From RGIG8244 sp045592785 (GTDB lineage Bacteria; Verrucomicrobiota; Lentisphaeria; Victivallales; UBA1829): 61,039 nt of DNA. The notes below the pieces were generated by a model, which worked only from the letters and a program-made list of their open reading frames with translations, was not told the DNA's origin and ran no database searches. This document shows, in pieces, positions 25,452 to 33,276 of the stretch; within the stretch, counting starts at the first letter, position 1, and every line of letters starts with the position of its first letter. The DNA is taken from assembly GCA_045592785.1 (NCBI GenBank), contig JAZNVL010000004.1, positions 1-61,039 of the forward strand, in the 5' to 3' direction. Made by a program: the position numbers and the translations under genes.

Positions 25452-27332
25452 ATGCTGAAAGTGGGATCCATCGTGATCTATCATTCCGCCCCCGCAAAAA
25501 TCGAGGCATTCGAGAAAGGGAAACTGACCATCAAACCCGAACAGGGCGACACCCGGAACGTACGGGAAAAAGACATTGATTTTGAATTGCATCCGGGACC
25601 CGGCACATTTCCTCTTTCTCTGCCGGAAACACCCGATCTCGCCGAAACAGCGGAATTGTTGCAGGGAGAAACGCTCTCTTTTGCCGATTTCACCGCATTC
25701 CTTTTCGGCAGTTACACCCCGGGGAATGCCTATGCGGCATGGAAACTGATCCGGGAAGGAATCCATTTCCGGTTCGAAGGAGAAAACGTCACACTGCGCA
25801 GTCCGGAAGAAATCGCAGTGGCGGAAGAGGCGATCCGGGCGAAGAATGAGGCGAAAGAACGTCATGCGGCACTGCTTGAACGGATCCGGAAAGGGGAAGT
25901 GACACCGGAGGATCATCCGTTCCTTGCGGAGATCGAACAAGTTGCGCTGGGGATCAATTCCGCCAGCCGTCTGCTGAAAGAACTGGGGATCGAAGCGATC
26001 CCAGAAAAAGCACACAAACTTCTGCTCCAACTGGGCGTATGGGACCTGACACGGAATCCGCTCCCCGCCCGGGCAGGCGTGGAGATGTCCGATCCCGATT
26101 TTGAGCTGGGAACGGAACCGGTTTACCCGGAGGAACGGGAAGACCTGACCCATCTGGATGCGTATGCCATCGACGATGCGTTCAGTCATGACCCGGATGA
26201 TGCCATTTCCTATGTGGACGGACTTCTTTACGTTCATGTGGCGGACCCGGCATCGGTGATCGCGTTTGATTCTGCCATTGACCGGGAAGCACGGTCCAGA
26301 GGGGAGAATCTGTATATCCCGGAAAGAGTGGTCCACATGCTCCCCTTTGCGGCAACGACACAGTTCTGTCTGGATTTGCAGGAAGCTTCGCCCGCCATTA
26401 CCTTTGTGATCCGTTTTCTGGAATCGGGGGACGTGGAACTGGTGAAGTGTATGCTTACCCGTATTTCCGTAAAGCAGCGGACCTATGAAGATGCGGCGGA
26501 ACTGCTTGACAAATGGAGCGAACTCCGCGACAAACTGAATCTGTTCAAAGAGTTCCGCAAAGAAAACGGAGCCCTTTTCATCCGGATGCCGGAAGTCAAG
26601 ATCCTGTTCGATCAGACAGGGGAACTCCGTTTCATCCCCTGCCCCGTCACCGAAGAACGGGAATTCGTTGCAAACTGTATGCTCGCCGCCGGTGCCGCCA
26701 CCGCCAAATGGACTGTCGCCAATGAGATCCCCATGCCTTATGTCCGGCAGGAATCCCCGGAATCTCCCCAGGAACAGAGTGACAGTCTGCCGGCGATGTA
26801 CGCACTGCGCCGGGGATGCCGTCCCGGAGTGACCGATACGACCCCGGGACTTCATGCGGGACTCGGACTGGAACCTTACACCCGCGTGACGAGTCCGTTA
26901 CGTCGTTATACGGACCTGCTCTCCCACATTCAACTGCACCGTTATTTTGCGGGAGAGGAACTGTTGACCGATGACGAATTGACAACGGCATTGAACGAAT
27001 CGGAAGATGCCGCCGCGATCCGCAGAAAACTGGAACGTTTGACCAATGAATACTGGACCCTGGTCCACTTCCACCGTCACGCGGAAGATTTGACTCCGGA
27101 TGCCATTCTTGTCCATCGTCAGGATGACCGCAGTGTATTCCTGCTGCCGGAATATGCCTATGAATACAAATCCCGGTTCCGCGGCGGATTGTTGGGCGAC
27201 TGGTTCCAGTGCGGGATCCTTTCCAGTGATCCGGCACGCTTCACGCTCCGCATGAAAATGAGCGGGATACCCGAAGAAGAATATGATGACGAAGAGGAAA
27301 CGACGGAGGTCCACGATGAAAACACCCCTTGA
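25452..27332 (+). CDS. RNase II/RNase R family 3'-5' exoribonuclease
   Basis: 626 residues. The central RNB domain carries YAIDDAFSHDPDDAISY at about 238-254, with the four aspartates that bind Mg, and RVTSPLRRYTDLLSHIQLH near 480. The N-terminal region has a small beta-rich domain (GSIVIYHSAPAKIEAFEKGKL) rather than clear cold-shock domains. The C-terminus is short and acidic, and a typical S1 domain is not obvious. This resembles the shorter RNase II-like enzymes of cyanobacteria and PVC bacteria. It is 4 bp after tadA and overlaps the next gene by 17 bp. Degradation of tailed RNA together with PcnB is a reasonable inference. Confidence 0.85.
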   Translation: MLKVGSIVIYHSAPAKIEAFEKGKLTIKPEQGDTRNVREKDIDFELHPGPGTFPLSLPETPDLAETAELLQGETLSFADFTAFLFGSYTPGNAYAAWKLIREGIHFRFEGENVTLRSPEEIAVAEEAIRAKNEAKERHAALLERIRKGEVTPEDHPFLAEIEQVALGINSASRLLKELGIEAIPEKAHKLLLQLGVWDLTRNPLPARAGVEMSDPDFELGTEPVYPEEREDLTHLDAYAIDDAFSHDPDDAISYVDGLLYVHVADPASVIAFDSAIDREARSRGENLYIPERVVHMLPFAATTQFCLDLQEASPAITFVIRFLESGDVELVKCMLTRISVKQRTYEDAAELLDKWSELRDKLNLFKEFRKENGALFIRMPEVKILFDQTGELRFIPCPVTEEREFVANCMLAAGAATAKWTVANEIPMPYVRQESPESPQEQSDSLPAMYALRRGCRPGVTDTTPGLHAGLGLEPYTRVTSPLRRYTDLLSHIQLHRYFAGEELLTDDELTTALNESEDAAAIRRKLERLTNEYWTLVHFHRHAEDLTPDAILVHRQDDRSVFLLPEYAYEYKSRFRGGLLGDWFQCGILSSDPARFTLRMKMSGIPEEEYDDEEETTEVHDENTP

Positions 27333-28128
27333 TCTGCAGAAAATACGCGGGATGATGCTCCAACTCTATCATGTGACCGGCGCCGGACATTACTTTGACG
27401 AGCCGGATGTCCGGATCGCAGCTGCGGATGATGTCTGGTTTCAGAAATACAAGACCGTGATCGGCGATTTCCACTGGACTCCGGCGGAAGCATTGCAGAG
27501 AAAGTTTCCCGGTGTACAGGCGAAAAGCGTGATCTCCTGGGTCATCCCGGTGAAGGAAAGTATCCGGCTGGCAAACCGGAAAGAATCCGAGTTCCCCGCT
27601 GTCCCCTGGGCTGCCATGCGTTCCTTCGGCGAACTGGAAAACGAGACCATGGGCAGACAACTCTGTATGCTGTTGCAGAATTACGGATACGCCGCAGTCT
27701 CACCTCATCTGGAGCAGATGCAGACCGATTACAAACTCACCGATAATCATTATGCCTCTCACTGGTCCGAACGGCATATCGGATTCGTTGCCGGACACGG
27801 CACATTCGGACTTTCCGCCGGATTGATCACGGAACACGGGGTGGCGATCCGTCTCGGGTCCGTGGTAACAGACCTGGAACTTCCTGCAACGGAACGCGCT
27901 TACGGCGACGATCCCTGGGAATGGTGTACCAAGTGCGGCGCCTGTATGAAACGGTGTCCGGCTCATGCCGTCGGCATGACACCAGCCGACCGGGATAAAC
28001 ATGCCTGTGCGGTTTATCAGGTGGAAAAAGTCTTGCAGGACCGTGCGGAAAAGTACGGCTGGATGCAGTTGAACCTGGGCTGCGGATTGTGTCAGACTGC
28101 CGTCCCCTGTGAATTCAAACGGCCGTAA
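27316..28128 (+). CDS. QueG-like 4Fe-4S protein
   Basis: 270 residues from the ATG at 27316, preceded by GGAGGT and overlapping the exonuclease gene by 17 bp. The middle part resembles the COG1600 family: HIGFVAGHGTFGLSAGLITEHGVAIRLGSVVTDLELP. Near residue 203 there is a ferredoxin-type CTKCGACMKRCP, then a Cys, and a second motif GCGLCQTAVPCE at the C-terminus, enough for one full and probably a second cluster. True QueG (epoxyqueuosine reductase, cobalamin-dependent) is longer, with HEAT repeats. This may be a relative with another substrate. The nearby tadA makes a tRNA-modification role possible but unproven. Confidence 0.7.
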   Translation: MKTPLDLQKIRGMMLQLYHVTGAGHYFDEPDVRIAAADDVWFQKYKTVIGDFHWTPAEALQRKFPGVQAKSVISWVIPVKESIRLANRKESEFPAVPWAAMRSFGELENETMGRQLCMLLQNYGYAAVSPHLEQMQTDYKLTDNHYASHWSERHIGFVAGHGTFGLSAGLITEHGVAIRLGSVVTDLELPATERAYGDDPWEWCTKCGACMKRCPAHAVGMTPADRDKHACAVYQVEKVLQDRAEKYGWMQLNLGCGLCQTAVPCEFKRP

Positions 28129-28133
28129 CCGTT

Positions 28134-29111
28134 TCAATCCAGATTACGGTAATACCATTCCGCGGCGGCGCGGAGTCCTTCTTTCACGGAACATTCCGGC
28201 TTGTATCCCAGAAGGCGGACCGCTTTCGCGATGGATGCCAGACTGTGGGGGATGTCTCCCGCCCGGTTGGGACCGTGTTCTGCTGTGACAGCTCCGATGG
28301 CAGGATCAAATGCCGCCAGTTCAGTCCGGACCATGGAAAAGAGTTCATTGAGGTCGGTCCGTTCACCGCATGCCACATTGTAAACCGTATTGACCGCATC
28401 GTTTCCGGCGGTAAGTGCAAGCAGGTTCACCTGCACCACGTTCCGGATATAAGTGAAATCCCGGCTGTTGGTCCCGTCACCGTTGATGACGGGGGAAAGA
28501 TGTTTCTTCAAACACTTGATAAATTTAGGGATCACAGCGGCGTAAGGTCCTTCCGGATCCTGACGGGGTCCGAAGACGTTGAAATATCGTAACCCGATCA
28601 ATTCCATGCCGTAACAAGCAGAAAAATTGGCGGCGAAAAGTTCGTTGCAATACTTGGAGACAGCATACGGAGATAATTGGGTCCCGATCCGGTCCTCCTC
28701 TTTCGGCAGATGGGGTTCGTCCCCGTACACCGAAGAACTGGAAGCGTATACCAGACGCTGTACCCCGGCATCCTTTGCCGCCGTGATCACGTTCACGAAT
28801 CCGGCAACGTTCACTGAAACGGTTTCCTCGGGAGATGCCAGGGAACGTGGCACACTGCCCAGTGCGGCTTCATGAAACACATAATCGCATCCCTGCACCG
28901 CATGACGGCATGCCGCCATATCCCGGATATCGCCTTCGATCAGCGTGAAAGATGGATCTTCCAGCGCAGAAGAAAGATTCTCTCTGTGTCCGGTGGAAAA
29001 ATTATCCAGTACCCGCACAAAGCATCCGGCGGCGAGCAGCGCATCGGTCAAATGCGATCCGATGAACCCGGCTCCCCCGGTCACAAGCACTGTTTTACCC
29101 TGCAAACTCAT
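28134..29111 (-). CDS. UDP-N-acetylhexosamine(uronate) 4-epimerase, WbpP/TviC-like
   Basis: Extended SDR epimerase, 325 residues from the ATG at 29111, which has GAGG six bases upstream; a GTG at 29123 inside the previous stop is the alternative. Features are the NAD motif GGAGFIGS, the catalytic YAVSK with upstream SSSSVYG, and HEAALGSVPRS, SRDFTYIRNVVQ and RYFNVFGPRQDP. These segments are close to WbpP and TviC, which epimerise UDP-GlcNAc or UDP-GlcNAcA at C4. Encoded directly behind a WbpO/TviB-like dehydrogenase, so the pair likely makes UDP-GalNAc-uronate for a surface polysaccharide. Confidence 0.85.
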   Translation of the reverse strand: MSLQGKTVLVTGGAGFIGSHLTDALLAAGCFVRVLDNFSTGHRENLSSALEDPSFTLIEGDIRDMAACRHAVQGCDYVFHEAALGSVPRSLASPEETVSVNVAGFVNVITAAKDAGVQRLVYASSSSVYGDEPHLPKEEDRIGTQLSPYAVSKYCNELFAANFSACYGMELIGLRYFNVFGPRQDPEGPYAAVIPKFIKCLKKHLSPVINGDGTNSRDFTYIRNVVQVNLLALTAGNDAVNTVYNVACGERTDLNELFSMVRTELAAFDPAIGAVTAEHGPNRAGDIPHSLASIAKAVRLLGYKPECSVKEGLRAAAEWYYRNLD

Positions 29112-29119
29112 CTTACGCC

Positions 29120-30397
29120 TCACAATCTGCCGTCGGTTTCTTCCACGGGCAGGATGCCTTTGATATCAAATACCACGGACTGTTTTTTCCGGAATTGGGC
29201 AACGGAAAGGCCGTTGAACTCGCGGTGTGACACTGCCATGACGACGGCATCAAATTTTCCGGCGGGGATCTCCCGCGTACTGCTGACACCGTATTCCCGT
29301 TCCACTTCCGCCGGATCCGCCCAGGGATCATAAAGAGTGACTTCACAACCGAAATCCTGCAAGCCCTTCACCACATCCACGGCATGACTGTTCCGGATAT
29401 CCGGACAATTTTCCTTGAAAGTGATACCGAGCTGCAACACTTTTGCGCCGTAGATCTTCTGTCCTTTCCGGATCATCAGCTTGATCACCTGTTCCGCCAC
29501 ATATTTGCCCATGCCGTCATTGATACGGCGTCCCGCCAGAATAACTTCCGGCAGATACCCCAGCGACTGCGCTTTGTGTGTCAGGTAATAGGGATCGACC
29601 CCGATACAGTGTCCGCCGACGAGCCCCGGCTTGAATTTGAGGAAGTTCCATTTGGTTCCGGCGGCGGCCAGGACTTCATTGGTATCGATCCCGATCAGAT
29701 GGAAGATCTTTGCCAGTTCGTTGACAAAAGCGATATTCAGGTCGCGCTGGGAATTTTCGATGACTTTCGCGGCTTCCGCCACCTTGATGGAACTGGCGCG
29801 ATGGGTCCCGTTGCACAGAATGGAACGGTAAAGCGCATCCACCGTTTCCGCCGTTTCCAGCGTGGATCCGGAGGTGATCTTCAGGATTTTCGTCAACGTA
29901 TGTTCCTTGTCGCCGGGATTGATCCGTTCCGGGGAATACCCGCAGAAGAAATCCCGATTGAATGTCAACCCGGAATATTTCGCCAGAATGGGCGCACAAT
30001 CTTCTTCCGTGCAGCCGGGATACACCGTGCTTTCATAAATCACGATCGCGCCCTTCTTCATCACCTTCCCGACCGTCTCACTGGCGCGGTAAAGCGGGGT
30101 GAGATCCGGACGGTTGTACCGGTCCACCGGAGTGGGAACCGTCACGATGAAGATATCGGTCTTTTTCAGGTCGGCGGGATCGGAAGTATAGGAGAGGAAC
30201 GTTGCGTTTTTCAAATCATCGGAAGACGTTTCCAGCGTGGTATCGACACCGTTCCGGAGCGCGGCGAGACGGTCTTCTTTCACATCGAAGCCGACAGTCC
30301 GGAATTTCTTACCGAATTCCACGGCAAGGGGCAGTCCCACATATCCCAGTCCGATCACAGCAACACGGATCTTTCCTGATTTGATTTTTGAAAGCAT
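29120..30397 (-). CDS. UDP-N-acetylhexosamine 6-dehydrogenase, WbpO/TviB-like
   Basis: 425 residues, UDP-glucose/GDP-mannose dehydrogenase superfamily. The Rossmann motif is VIGLGYVGLPLAV at residues 14-26. VPTPVDRYNRPDL and YESTVYPGCTEEDCAPIL follow, with FFCGYSPERINPGD. The catalytic Cys lies in PGLVGGHCIGVDPYYLTHKAQ, near residue 265. The C-terminal UDP-binding domain includes GITFKENCPDIRNS. These signatures are specific to the TviB/WbpO group that oxidises C6 of UDP-N-acetylhexosamines. The start has AGGAG at 5 nt. It has its own strong promoter and is followed at once by the epimerase. Confidence 0.88.
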   Translation of the reverse strand: MLSKIKSGKIRVAVIGLGYVGLPLAVEFGKKFRTVGFDVKEDRLAALRNGVDTTLETSSDDLKNATFLSYTSDPADLKKTDIFIVTVPTPVDRYNRPDLTPLYRASETVGKVMKKGAIVIYESTVYPGCTEEDCAPILAKYSGLTFNRDFFCGYSPERINPGDKEHTLTKILKITSGSTLETAETVDALYRSILCNGTHRASSIKVAEAAKVIENSQRDLNIAFVNELAKIFHLIGIDTNEVLAAAGTKWNFLKFKPGLVGGHCIGVDPYYLTHKAQSLGYLPEVILAGRRINDGMGKYVAEQVIKLMIRKGQKIYGAKVLQLGITFKENCPDIRNSHAVDVVKGLQDFGCEVTLYDPWADPAEVEREYGVSSTREIPAGKFDAVVMAVSHREFNGLSVAQFRKKQSVVFDIKGILPVEETDGRL

Positions 30398-30437
30398 ATT
30401 CGCTCCTGTTTCAGTTACGCGTTAAATATTATTCCGT

Positions 30438-30466
30438 AATGTAGCATACAGAAAAGGGAATGTCAA
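30438..30466 (-). promoter_or_regulatory. Promoter of the nucleotide-sugar operon
   Basis: Minus-strand TTGACA (30466-30461), 17-bp spacer, TACATT (30443-30438), 40 bp before the dehydrogenase start. The -35 lies within the loop of the preceding operon's terminator-like hairpin. Confidence 0.7.
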
Positions 30467-30494
30467 GGCACTTTATCAAAACTATTCCCCTTTT
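30452..30494 (-). terminator. Terminator-like hairpin after the PanE-like gene
   Basis: AAAAGGGGAAT and ATTCCCTTTT pair (one bulged base) around a loop of about 22 nt, overlapping the stop codon and followed by TTTTC on the minus strand. The large loop lowers confidence. Confidence 0.4.
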
Positions 30495-31396
30495 TTCACG
30501 CCCGTACACACTTCATACACCGCCCGGTTCCGCGGCGAAACCAACCCGTAACGGGCACCGCGCCGCAGAAGTTCCCCGGAAAAACTTTCGATCTCCGTCT
30601 GCCGGGCTGCAAGGAGATCCTGCAACATGGAGGTCTTCACTTCCGGAGGCATGGTACAAATGGTCTCCATTGCCGCTTCGATCATGCCATCGGTATTTGC
30701 GATGCCTTCCGCCCGGGCAACGGCGGCGGCTTCCTGCATCAATTCTCTTGCAAACGCAAGCATTTCCGGCGAACGCTGAACCATTCCGTAATCCGCTTTG
30801 AAATACGCCTGTGTCTGGTTGATCCCCACATTCAGGATGTATTTCTTCCACAATGCAGCACGGAAATCTTCCGGCACATCCACGGGGACACCCGCAGACC
30901 GCAGAAATTCCGCCGTCGCAGTCAGAGCCTGACTGTGTCGTTCGTCGCTGCGTTCCCCGAAATAGAACATCCCCACGCCATCCTGCGTGACTTCGTTCCC
31001 GATGCGGACACTGGCGTGTCCCAGGAAGAACCCGCGGAGCGTGATGGATCCCGGGTAAAATTCCTCCACCGTATCACCGGCACTGATCCCGTTCAGCAGC
31101 GGGACCAGGATCGTATGGGGTCCTACATGATCCCGGAGAAGCGGCAGAGCATCCCGCAACGCCCAGTCCTTGGTGGCGATCAACACCAGATCGGCGGAAA
31201 ACACTTCTTCGCCCGGTGCCATATAACGGAACGGGAGTTTCTCCCCGTTCAACAGCAAACCGTCTCTGCGGTATCGTTCCAGCCGTTCGCCATCGGCAAG
31301 GATACGGAAATCCACCCCCGGCAAACAATACAGCTGCGCCGCCGGAAGGATCCCGACCGCACCCGCACCCAATAACAAGACCCGTTGTATTTTCAT
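30482..31396 (-). CDS. 2-dehydropantoate 2-reductase family (PanE/ApbA)
   Basis: 304 residues from the ATG at 31396, overlapping the dxs stop by 4 bp. The NADPH motif LLGAGAVGILPA is at residues 6-17. The C-terminal domain has the family's catalytic lysine region ALWKKYILNVGINQ and the EIESFSGELLRRG motif. PanE reduces ketopantoate to pantoate for coenzyme A. The ApbA/PanE family includes other ketoacid reductases, so the substrate is not certain. Its place behind dxs suggests co-expression with cofactor and isoprenoid genes. Confidence 0.8.
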   Translation of the reverse strand: MKIQRVLLLGAGAVGILPAAQLYCLPGVDFRILADGERLERYRRDGLLLNGEKLPFRYMAPGEEVFSADLVLIATKDWALRDALPLLRDHVGPHTILVPLLNGISAGDTVEEFYPGSITLRGFFLGHASVRIGNEVTQDGVGMFYFGERSDERHSQALTATAEFLRSAGVPVDVPEDFRAALWKKYILNVGINQTQAYFKADYGMVQRSPEMLAFARELMQEAAAVARAEGIANTDGMIEAAMETICTMPPEVKTSMLQDLLAARQTEIESFSGELLRRGARYGLVSPRNRAVYEVCTGVKKGE

Positions 31397-33270
31397 TTCT
31401 GCACCTCCCGGTGAAGTTCCGTGGCAATCATTTCCGCCAGTTGTCCCGGCGTAAGCCCTGCGTTTTCCCGCAGAGCGGCAGTGGATCCATGATCTGCAGG
31501 GACATCCGCCTTCCATCCGAAGGAACGGAGTCTGCATTTATCAGATCCGCACAACACCTCGGCGGCGATGGAAGCCAATCCGCCGGTCATCACATGATCT
31601 TCCAGCGTGAAGACCGGCATTTCCGCCCCGTACTTCCGCAGGAGATCTTCATCAAACGGTTTGAGGAAACGCACATTCACCACGCCGACGGAACATTGGA
31701 ATTTTTCTTCCAGGATCCGTGCCGTCTCCCATGCCGTTACCGCTTCCCTGCCAACGGCAAAGATCATCCCGTCTTTTCCCTGCCGCAACACTTCGCTTCT
31801 GCCCCAGACAACGGGCGGATGCGGCAGATCTTCCGGCGCACCGGAACCGCCCCGGGGATAACGGATCACCACCGGATGATCCTGTCCGTGTGCGGCAAAC
31901 AACATCTCTTCCAGCTCTTTTTCATCCTTCGGCATAAGGATGGAGAGATTGGGCATGGCACGGAGAAACGCCAGGTCATACACCCCGTGGTGCGTGGGGC
32001 CATCCTCCACGATCCCGGCGCGATCCGCACAGAATATCACCGGTAGATCCTGCAAACATACATCATGAAAAATACAATCCAGCGCACGCTGCAAAAAGGT
32101 GGCATACATCGCCACCACGGGACGCAATCCGGCGGCGGCCTGTCCGGCGGCAAATACCGCAGCGTGTTCCTCCGCGATCCCGACATCAAAGAACCGGTCG
32201 GGGAACCGGTCTGTAAAGTCCGGTCCGATCCCGCAGCCGGATGCCATTGCGGCAGTCACAGCTGTCACCCGTGGATCCTTTTCCGCCAGACGGACCAAAG
32301 TCCGCCCGAATGTACTGGAAAATGTTTCTTTGGAAGCAGAAATACTTTCCCCGGTCTCCGGACGGAATGCACTGGTCCCGTGAAAACGTTCCGGCGCGGC
32401 AATGGCATATTCGCAGCCGTGTCCTTTTTCCGTGATCACATGAACGATGACGGGACGGTTGAATTCTTTCACGCGCTCGAAAGTCTGAATCAGGGCGGGC
32501 AGATCGTGTCCGTTGATGGGTCCCACATACCGTATCCCCAATTCTTCAAAAAAGATACCGGGGACAAAAAGATTTTTTGCCGAAGCCTCCCAGTTCTGAA
32601 TGTTCCCGATCATTTCCGATCCGCCCGGGATCTTCTGCACGAACCGTTTTGCAAATGCCTTGAACCGGTTGTAACTGCGGCCCGTGATCAGTTGATTCAG
32701 ATAATTGGGAATGGCTCCGATGCTTTTCGAAATGGACATTTTGTTATCATTCAGCACCAGGATCATGTTTTTGCAAGTACAACGCAGGGTATTCAACGCT
32801 TCCAGAGAAATCCCGCAAATAAGAGAACCGTCACCCGTCACCGCGACCGTGTGATTCTTCACACCTTTGAGTTCATCGGCAATGGCAAACCCCATGGCGG
32901 AAGAAATGGCTGTGCCCGCGTGGCCTGCCCCGAAACAGTCGTAAGAAGATTCCCGGCGTGATGTGAACCCGCTCAAGCCCTGATACCGGCGGAGCGTATG
33001 GAACACATCGGCGCGCCCCGTCAGCATTTTGTGCGGATAACTTTGGTGTCCCACGTCCCACACGATATGATCTTCCGGCGCATGGAACACGCGATGGAGC
33101 GCAATGGTCAATTCCACCACGCCCAGATTCGGCGCAAGGTGTCCGCCATTGGTGGAAACAGTTCCGATGATCCGCTCCCGGATCTCTGCGGCAAGACGTT
33201 CCAGTTCTTCCGGCGTGAACGACCGCAAATCCTCCGGGGTATGGATTCGAGCGAGAAGTCCCGGTTCCAT
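31393..33270 (-). CDS. dxs: 1-deoxy-D-xylulose-5-phosphate synthase
   Basis: Thiamine-diphosphate enzyme that condenses pyruvate with glyceraldehyde 3-phosphate, the first step of the MEP isoprenoid route. 625 residues, full length. N-terminal NGGHLAPNLGVVELTIALH (residues 41-59), VGHQSYPHKMLTGR, the TPP motif GDGSLICGISLEALN near 147, and the transketolase-like GIAEEHAAVFAAGQAAAGLRPVVAMYATFLQRA in the second half are all diagnostic. It starts 6 bp after the upstream fusion gene's stop and overlaps the PanE-like gene by 4 bp. Confidence 0.95.
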   Translation of the reverse strand: MEPGLLARIHTPEDLRSFTPEELERLAAEIRERIIGTVSTNGGHLAPNLGVVELTIALHRVFHAPEDHIVWDVGHQSYPHKMLTGRADVFHTLRRYQGLSGFTSRRESSYDCFGAGHAGTAISSAMGFAIADELKGVKNHTVAVTGDGSLICGISLEALNTLRCTCKNMILVLNDNKMSISKSIGAIPNYLNQLITGRSYNRFKAFAKRFVQKIPGGSEMIGNIQNWEASAKNLFVPGIFFEELGIRYVGPINGHDLPALIQTFERVKEFNRPVIVHVITEKGHGCEYAIAAPERFHGTSAFRPETGESISASKETFSSTFGRTLVRLAEKDPRVTAVTAAMASGCGIGPDFTDRFPDRFFDVGIAEEHAAVFAAGQAAAGLRPVVAMYATFLQRALDCIFHDVCLQDLPVIFCADRAGIVEDGPTHHGVYDLAFLRAMPNLSILMPKDEKELEEMLFAAHGQDHPVVIRYPRGGSGAPEDLPHPPVVWGRSEVLRQGKDGMIFAVGREAVTAWETARILEEKFQCSVGVVNVRFLKPFDEDLLRKYGAEMPVFTLEDHVMTGGLASIAAEVLCGSDKCRLRSFGWKADVPADHGSTAALRENAGLTPGQLAEMIATELHREVQK

Positions 33271-33276
33271 TCTGGA

